Assembly: GCA_025996895.1 (NCBI GenBank) | Contig: BNTW01000005.1 | Span: 1-64,000 of the forward strand | Length of the DNA stretch: 64,000 nt | Direction: 5' to 3' | From: Bacteroidia bacterium | Lineage (GTDB): Bacteria; Bacteroidota; Bacteroidia; Bacteroidales; Azobacteroidaceae | Part shown: positions 59,045-64,000 of the stretch, piece by piece | Position numbering within the stretch: the stretch's first letter is position 1 | Layout of the letters: each line of letters begins with the position of its first letter | Made by a program: the position numbers and the translations under genes | The notes under the pieces: model-generated | Told to the model about the DNA's origin: nothing | Databases searched by the model: none | Seen by the model: the letters and a program-made list of their open reading frames with translations, nothing else

Positions 59045-62000
59045 ATGACAAGCGACGGATTAGATAAATTATTGATTCAACTTGAATTGAATAATACAGA
59101 TACTGTTTTCTTCAAAAACGAAGAGAATCAGTTTAATGTTGCTTCTTTACATTTTGAGATTCAAAAAAAATTAGAACTTATTCAACCTGATGCAATTTAT
59201 GTTTTCAATAATCAACCGTTTATTTTGTTTTTTGATTTAACCAAAAGTTCAAAAGAAAGAGAAAACGATGTACATAAAAAGGTTTGGTCATTTGATAATT
59301 CTCCTGTAATTTTTATTATTAAAGACAAAGACATTTCTATTTATAATGCTTTGAATTATAGCAAGAAGGACAAACATTTAGAAGAAATCAAAATATCGGA
59401 AGAAGAACGAAACAAACAATTTTCTTTCTGGAATTTACAAAGTGGCGAAACATGGAAATGGTTTCAAGAAGAATATATCGAGAAAAACAGAAATTTACAC
59501 CACAAAAAAAGAGTTAATGAAAAACTTTTTCAAAATATAAAAGATGTCAGAAAAGAATTAACAGATGCAACAAAACAAAATGCTTTAACTGACCACAACG
59601 CTAATTCATTGATATTAAGATTGATATTTATTAGATATTTAATTGATAAAGAAGTTGAAATTAAAAACGAATTTATTTCGGGAACAACTGTAAATGAAAA
59701 ACGGAAAAGTTTTTGCGAATTAATAACGCAACTCGAAAAATTAAATCAGTTTTTTGAATATTTAAATGGTAGATTTAACGGAGTGTTGTTCAAAGAATTA
59801 GATATTACTATCAATCAAGAACAATCGGAGTTTTTGGCAAATGTTTTTAGCGGCGAGTTACAGTGTAAAGATTCTTTATTTGAAGGTTACTTCTTTGAAA
59901 TTTTCGATTTTTCAATAATTCCTGTTGAGCTGATTTCAGGCATTTATGAATCTCTAATTGATGAAGACACGCGCAAACTTAATTCGGCTGTTTATACACC
60001 TTCATTTTTGGTTGATTATATATTAACTGATACAGTAGATAAATATTTAGAAAAAGCGCAAACCTCTGATTGCAAGGTATTTGAGGTAGCAGTCGGTTCG
60101 GGAATTTTTCTCGTTCAATCGTTGCGTAGAATGATTGAAAAAGAGAAAAAGTTAAACCCCAAAGCAACTAATGAAGAATTTAGTTACAGAATTAGAGAAA
60201 TTGCAAAAAACAATCTTTTTGGCATTGATATAAATGAAAGCGCACTAAAAGTTACCTGTTTTTCTATTTACATTGCATTGTTGGACTATCAAGAACCCAA
60301 AGAAATAAGCGAAAAATATAAGTTCCCTAATTTAATTGGCTCGAATTTATTCAAGGCAAATTTCTTTGATACGGAACACCTTTTTAATGAGATAATTAAG
60401 CAAGAAAAACCGCTTTTTATTTTGGGAAATCCGCCTTGGAAAAGCAAAAAAGACGACACAATACATACAAATTGGCTGAAACAAAATAAAAAAAATGTCG
60501 GAAATTATGAAATTGCACAATCGTTTTTACTGCGGACAAAAGATTTTATGCAAGCGGACACGCAAGCGGCTTTGATTGTTACAAGCACAATGTTTTATAA
60601 TGTGTCTAACCCAAACAGGGAATTTAAAAAAGAGTTTCTTACAACCTATTGCGTAAATAAATTTTTTGATTTGTCGCCCGTTCGCCGTTTGATTTTTGAA
60701 GAGAAAGACAGTCCCGCAAGTATTGTTTATTTTCGATTACCAAAAGAAAAAGGCGAGCATCTGACAAATATTGTCAATCATCAATCTGTAAAAATCAATC
60801 GTTTCTTGAAATATTTTAAAATGTTGGTCATTGAAAAATTTGACCAAAAAGAAATTCAGCAAAAGCATTTTATTGAGAATGATTGGTTATTTAAAGTGGC
60901 TTTGTATGGGAATGTTTTGGACTTTGTGTTGCTAAAAAAATTGTGTTTAAATCAATCAATAAACAAATATTTTGCTAAATCAATACATAAATTAGACGGT
61001 TTCAAAAGAGATAAACTATCAAAGTATAATATTGAAAACATTGATAATTATATTACAGAAAAGGCACATATAAAAAGATATTATACTCATAATAATAAAA
61101 ATCTGCAAAATAATTTATCGCCGATTTTTTCTAATTTTGGCGATTATAGAATTATTTTAAAAGGTCAAACTAAAAATGAGACCGATATAGTAATGTCTTA
61201 TTCAAATGGACATTCTATTTATCGAAATGATACTTTTTTATTAGTATCGGAAGAAGAAATTGTTAAACATTTATATGGACATTTAATTTCTAATCTTTAT
61301 ACCTTTTCAATATTTAACTTCTTCGACTTGGGGACTCGCAACAAGACCTGCCATTAGATTATGTGAGTATGTTAATTTTCCATTTATCGAACCTGACGAA
61401 AAAACAAAAACCGGATTAATCAATTTGGTTAATCAGTTTTTGAAACCTTTTGAAGAATACTATAAAAAAGATGCTCGCTCTGAAAGTTTGCCAATAAATC
61501 AAGCAATATTAGCCCAAATCAATAATATCATAAACAACTTATACGGAATAAATGAGTACGAAAAAGATTTGATTGATTATGTATTAAATGTTTCTCGCTA
61601 TCAATTTCAAGAAAGCAAACAGCATTTATTGAATTTCACTATCGATAAAAATCATTATAGAAATCAAAATTTTGTTCTTGAAAAGTATGCCGAAGTTTAT
61701 TTACAGGAATTTGGGAAAATTTATACTGATGAATTTATACAAGTGGAAATTTATTCGCTTAACCATTTTATTGCAATGAATTTTGTTTTTTTAGATGAAA
61801 AACCCGAAAAACAAATTGTTTATTCTAAAAAAACAGAAGAAACAGAAGTTTTAAAACTTTTGGCAAATAATTTAAGCGTTTCTCAAATTACCAATACCGA
61901 AGACCCAACAAAAAATCTGTTTATTCAAAAAGATATAAAAGGTTTTGAGGCAAACTCATTCTATATAATAAAACCAAACGAGTACAAATGTTGGCATAGA

Positions 62001-62084
62001 GCAATGGCTTGGTATGATGTGGCGGAATTTACGGAAGCAATAGAAAAGGCGGAACTGAAACGATTTAACCAAATTGAAGAATGA
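59045..62084 (+). pseudogene. Restriction-type N6-adenine DNA methyltransferase, broken by a +1 frameshift
   Basis: About 1010 residues over two frames. The first (59045 to 61357) has an N-terminal region like type IIG/type I nucleases ('QPDAIYVFNNQPFILFFDLT'), a SAM-binding motif 'KVFEVAVGSGIFLVQSLRRM' (near 345; the usual DPxCGSG has lost Asp and Cys), and the catalytic 'FILGNPPWKSKK' (near 461). Around 61316-61323 one extra T shifts the frame: the second frame continues 'SSTWGLATRPAIRLCEYVNF' and runs to 62084. With the shift corrected, the protein is normal for the class. It may be a true mutation, a phase switch or a sequencing error. AT-rich, consistent with transfer. Confidence 0.8.
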
Positions 62085-62446
62085 GCAAAGAAACAACATT
62101 TCTACTAAACCGGAAAAGTACCATTGCAGAAAAACGAATAAAAATTATTCTTTGGTATGTGATTGAGTGTTATCTGCTTACTCGAAAAGATAAAAAAGAA
62201 TATTCTGAAATTTGGGTAAAAAACAATACAAGCATAAAATTTGAAGATTATTTGAAAATTCGACTTGTTGAAGATTACTTAAACAAAAACAAAGATTTAT
62301 TGAAACAAAAAACATCTGCTTTGAATAATATTGACTTCGCATACGAAACAAACAAAGAATATATTGATTCACATGACAATAAAATAAAATTGGACAAAAT
62401 AGATATTTATGTAAATAAATTAGGGCTTCAAAAAGAATGGCAATGA
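62081..62446 (+). CDS. Small partner protein of the methyltransferase
   Basis: A 121-residue Lys/Glu/Asn-rich, mostly helical protein ('MSKETTFLLNRKSTIAEKRI', 'ILWYVIECYLLTRKDKKEYS', 'LKIRLVEDYLNKNKDLLKQK'). Its ATG overlaps the methyltransferase stop by 4 bases, so the two are translationally coupled. I do not recognise a family. The end 'LDKIDIYVNKLGLQKEWQ' looks abrupt, and it may be the N-terminal part of a longer protein. Possible roles: target recognition, nuclease partner or regulator. Confidence 0.6.
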   Translation: MSKETTFLLNRKSTIAEKRIKIILWYVIECYLLTRKDKKEYSEIWVKNNTSIKFEDYLKIRLVEDYLNKNKDLLKQKTSALNNIDFAYETNKEYIDSHDNKIKLDKIDIYVNKLGLQKEWQ

Positions 62447-62619
62447 AAATCAATGAGAAGTTGCCAATAGAAGTAATCACAGAAAATCCCTTAAATGCAG
62501 TTTTCATAAGTGATAAATATGATGGAACATATCTGTCGAAACATAAACGCAATTCAAGCCAACAAAATTTTTCTATCTATCATTTGTTCTTGGATTATTG
62601 TAGGATTATTGTTGATTAG
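62437..62619 (+). CDS. Short uncharacterised reading frame
   Basis: A 60-codon frame ('MAMKINEKLPIEVITENPLN', 'AVFISDKYDGTYLSKHKRNS') overlaps the end of the previous gene by 10 bases. It could be a displaced remnant of a longer partner gene, since the same stretch in another frame also stays open with a hydrophobic segment. No domain is recognised and support is weak. The region from 62620 to 62699 holds only the panD promoter. Confidence 0.25.
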   Translation: MAMKINEKLPIEVITENPLNAVFISDKYDGTYLSKHKRNSSQQNFSIYHLFLDYCRIIVD

Positions 62620-62666
62620 TTAGTAGATAATTTATACAAATTTCTTGCTTTACCCCAAACTTTCCC

Positions 62667-62674
62667 TACCTTTG
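62667..62674 (+). promoter_or_regulatory. -7 promoter box for panD
   Basis: TACCTTTG matches TAnnTTTG, 26 bases before the panD ATG. It marks the return from the AT-rich island to core sequence. Confidence 0.6.
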
Positions 62675-62699
62675 CATCGGCTAATTAATTTTCAACGAA

Positions 62700-63050
62700 A
62701 TGTTAATTCAAGTGCTTAAATCCAAACTGCACCGCGTTACGGTCACGGAGGCTAATCTCAATTACATCGGCAGTGTTACCATCGACGAAAATTTGATGGA
62801 CGCCGCTAATCTGATTGAGGGCGAGCGGGTGCAGATTGTTAATAACAACAACGGCGAACGCTTTGAAACGTATGTGATTAACGGGGAACGCGCTTCGGGT
62901 GTGATTTGCCTGAACGGAGCGGCGGCACGGAAAGTCCAGCCGGGCGACATCGTAATTATTATGTCCTACGCCTTCATGGACTTTGAAGAGGCCAAACAAT
63001 TCAAACCGGTCATCGTTTTTCCCGACACGGCAACCAACAAGATTTTATAA
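62700..63050 (+). CDS. panD: Aspartate 1-decarboxylase
   Basis: A 116-residue pyruvoyl enzyme making beta-alanine for pantothenate and coenzyme A. The proenzyme self-cleaves between Gly24 and Ser25 in '[19 protein letters not shown]'. Other hallmarks are '[20 protein letters not shown]' and '[20 protein letters not shown]'. Full length. It is not next to panC or panB here; instead a DUF2156 gene follows after 2 bases. Confidence 0.97.
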   Translation: MLIQVLKSKLHRVTVTEANLNYIGSVTIDENLMDAANLIEGERVQIVNNNNGERFETYVINGERASGVICLNGAAARKVQPGDIVIIMSYAFMDFEEAKQFKPVIVFPDTATNKIL

Positions 63051-63052
63051 AT

Positions 63053-63949
63053 ATGCTTGATTTTCGACCGGTAACAATCAACGACAGGGAGGTTATCCAA
63101 CCTTTTTTCAGCCGGAGTACTTTTAGAAATTGCGATTTTTCCTTTTCCAATATTTTCAGCTGGCGGAATTACTACAAAACGACTTTCGCCGTTGAAGAGG
63201 AATGTTTGTATATTCGTTTTCAGGCAAAAGACGAATTGCCCGGTTACTTGTTTCCTTTGGGCGAAGGCAGTTTGCCCAAACGGATGGAACGCCTCCGGCA
63301 AGACGCACAAAAACGGGGTGATGCCTTCCAATTACACGCCATTACGCAAAAAATGTTCGATTTGATCGAAGAAAATCTACCCGGACAGTTCGTTTATGAG
63401 AAAAACCGGAGTTTTTACGAATACATGTATTCATCGGAAGATTTGATTTCGCTGGTTGGAAAACGCTACCAAGCGAAACGCAATCATATCAATAAGTTTA
63501 AACGCACCTATCAATGGGAATATCTTCCGATTAAAAGGGAGATTATTCCGGATTGTCTGATTTTGTACGACCGCTGGTGTCGAGAAAACGGCGGATGCAA
63601 CACCGAGGAATCCCTTATCCAGGAACGGATCGCTACCCAAGAAGTTTTTGCGAATTATGAAGCATTAGGACTTATCGGCGGAGCATTGCGGATAGACGGT
63701 GAAATCCTGGCCTATTCCTACGGACAACCGCTGACGGAGGACACATTCGGTATACATGCGGAAAAATGTTTGTATGAAATCGACGGTGGCTTCACCCTGA
63801 TAAACCAGCAATTTGCCGAACATAACTGCGCCGGCTACCGCTACATCAACCGCGAGGAAGATTTGGGTTTGGAATCTCTTCGGCAGGCAAAATTATCCTA
63901 TTCACCGGAATTTTTACTTGAAAAAGGCTCTGTCTGCGAAGTTGTATGA
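63053..63949 (+). CDS. DUF2156 (LPG-synthase C-terminal-like) acyltransferase
   Basis: A 298-residue protein of tandem GNAT folds like the soluble domain of phosphatidylglycerol lysyltransferases. Features: 'CDFSFSNIFSWRNYYKTTFA', 'YLFPLGEGSLPKRMERLRQD', 'KRYQAKRNHINKFKRTYQWE' and 'YRYINREEDLGLESLRQAKL'. No membrane helices, so it is a cytoplasmic single-domain member. It probably transfers an acyl or aminoacyl group; the substrate is unknown. Its stop overlaps the next start (ATGA). Confidence 0.85.
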   Translation: MLDFRPVTINDREVIQPFFSRSTFRNCDFSFSNIFSWRNYYKTTFAVEEECLYIRFQAKDELPGYLFPLGEGSLPKRMERLRQDAQKRGDAFQLHAITQKMFDLIEENLPGQFVYEKNRSFYEYMYSSEDLISLVGKRYQAKRNHINKFKRTYQWEYLPIKREIIPDCLILYDRWCRENGGCNTEESLIQERIATQEVFANYEALGLIGGALRIDGEILAYSYGQPLTEDTFGIHAEKCLYEIDGGFTLINQQFAEHNCAGYRYINREEDLGLESLRQAKLSYSPEFLLEKGSVCEVV

Positions 63950-64000
63950 TTATCCGGGGAGAAGAACGATACAAAGCCGGTTTAAAGGCAATGTGGAAAC
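63946..64000 (+). CDS. Start of the next gene, possibly an acetyltransferase (cut by window end)
   Basis: ATG at 63946, translating as 'MIIRGEERYKAGLKAMWK' up to the window edge. It overlaps the DUF2156 stop by 4 bases, so it is coupled to it. The start 'MII-G--R---LKAMWK' is typical of small GNAT acetyltransferases, but 18 residues are too few for a firm call. Confidence 0.5.
   Translation, partial: MIIRGEERYKAGLKAMWK

Overview
The window reads as a chromosomal segment of a member of the Bacteroidota, most likely order Bacteroidales. The evidence is internal. Many start codons sit 15-35 bases after a TAnnTTTG box (the Bacteroidota -7 element) and lack a Shine-Dalgarno sequence. Secreted proteins end in type IX secretion (T9SS) type A sorting domains. 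There are BspA-type leucine-rich repeat proteins, a DUF5686 protein, a DUF3822 protein, GG-leader peptides, and a ResB/CcsA cytochrome c assembly gene. No tRNA, rRNA or CRISPR array was seen. I cannot name the genus.

Conserved blocks with moderate GC alternate with AT-rich accessory islands. Core blocks: 0.7-7.9 kb (DJ-1 protein, exbB-exbD-tonB, nadK, an SDR oxidoreductase, murF diverging from folP, cdaA); 12.1-20.8 kb (a porin / imelysin / di-heme cytochrome / CcsA operon, probably for iron handling, then mfd); 29.8-33.8 kb (DUF3822, rsmD, a calcium P-type ATPase); 38.7-51.2 kb (a two-component system, a RecD-like helicase, rsmI, envelope-modifying enzymes, an LTA-synthase-like protein, RNase H, aroK, alanine dehydrogenase); 52.5-59 kb (MFS transporter, folC, DsbA-like protein, Crp/Fnr regulator, DUF5686); and 62.7-64 kb (panD, DUF2156, start of the next gene).

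Accessory islands: (1) 7.8-12.1 kb, a decayed tandem duplication. The 3' end of cdaA and a promoter are repeated, and each copy is followed by a different toxin-antitoxin-like remnant, a shared linker and a BspA-type gene or gene fragment. (2) 20.9-24.8 kb, a 'grasp-with-spasm' RiPP locus: a GG-leader precursor peptide, a secreted EreA/ChaN-like protein, an ATP-grasp enzyme cut to 85 residues, and a SPASM maturase. An IS110 remnant and an XRE regulator follow; the regulator's likely operators bracket the promoter of a 1613-residue BspA protein (24.8-29.7 kb). (3) 33.85-38.7 kb, a second RiPP-type locus: a 43-residue GG-leader peptide, a lipoprotein, a secreted trypsin-like protease and a radical-SAM/SPASM-like protein. 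It lies back to back with a histidine kinase / response regulator pair, across a perfect 35-bp palindrome that carries a -7 box in each direction. (4) 51.2-52.5 kb, an AAA ATPase gene flanked by ~40-bp direct repeats. (5) 59.0-62.6 kb, an AT-rich restriction-type methyltransferase broken by a single-base frameshift, with small partner genes.

The most interesting material is the pair of RiPP loci with the palindromic bidirectional promoter, and the duplicated cassette region. Smaller signals are two in-frame insertions of short intergenic-type repeats inside mfd, and a candidate small RNA at about 38.5 kb. All functional calls rest on recognised sequence features, without database searches.
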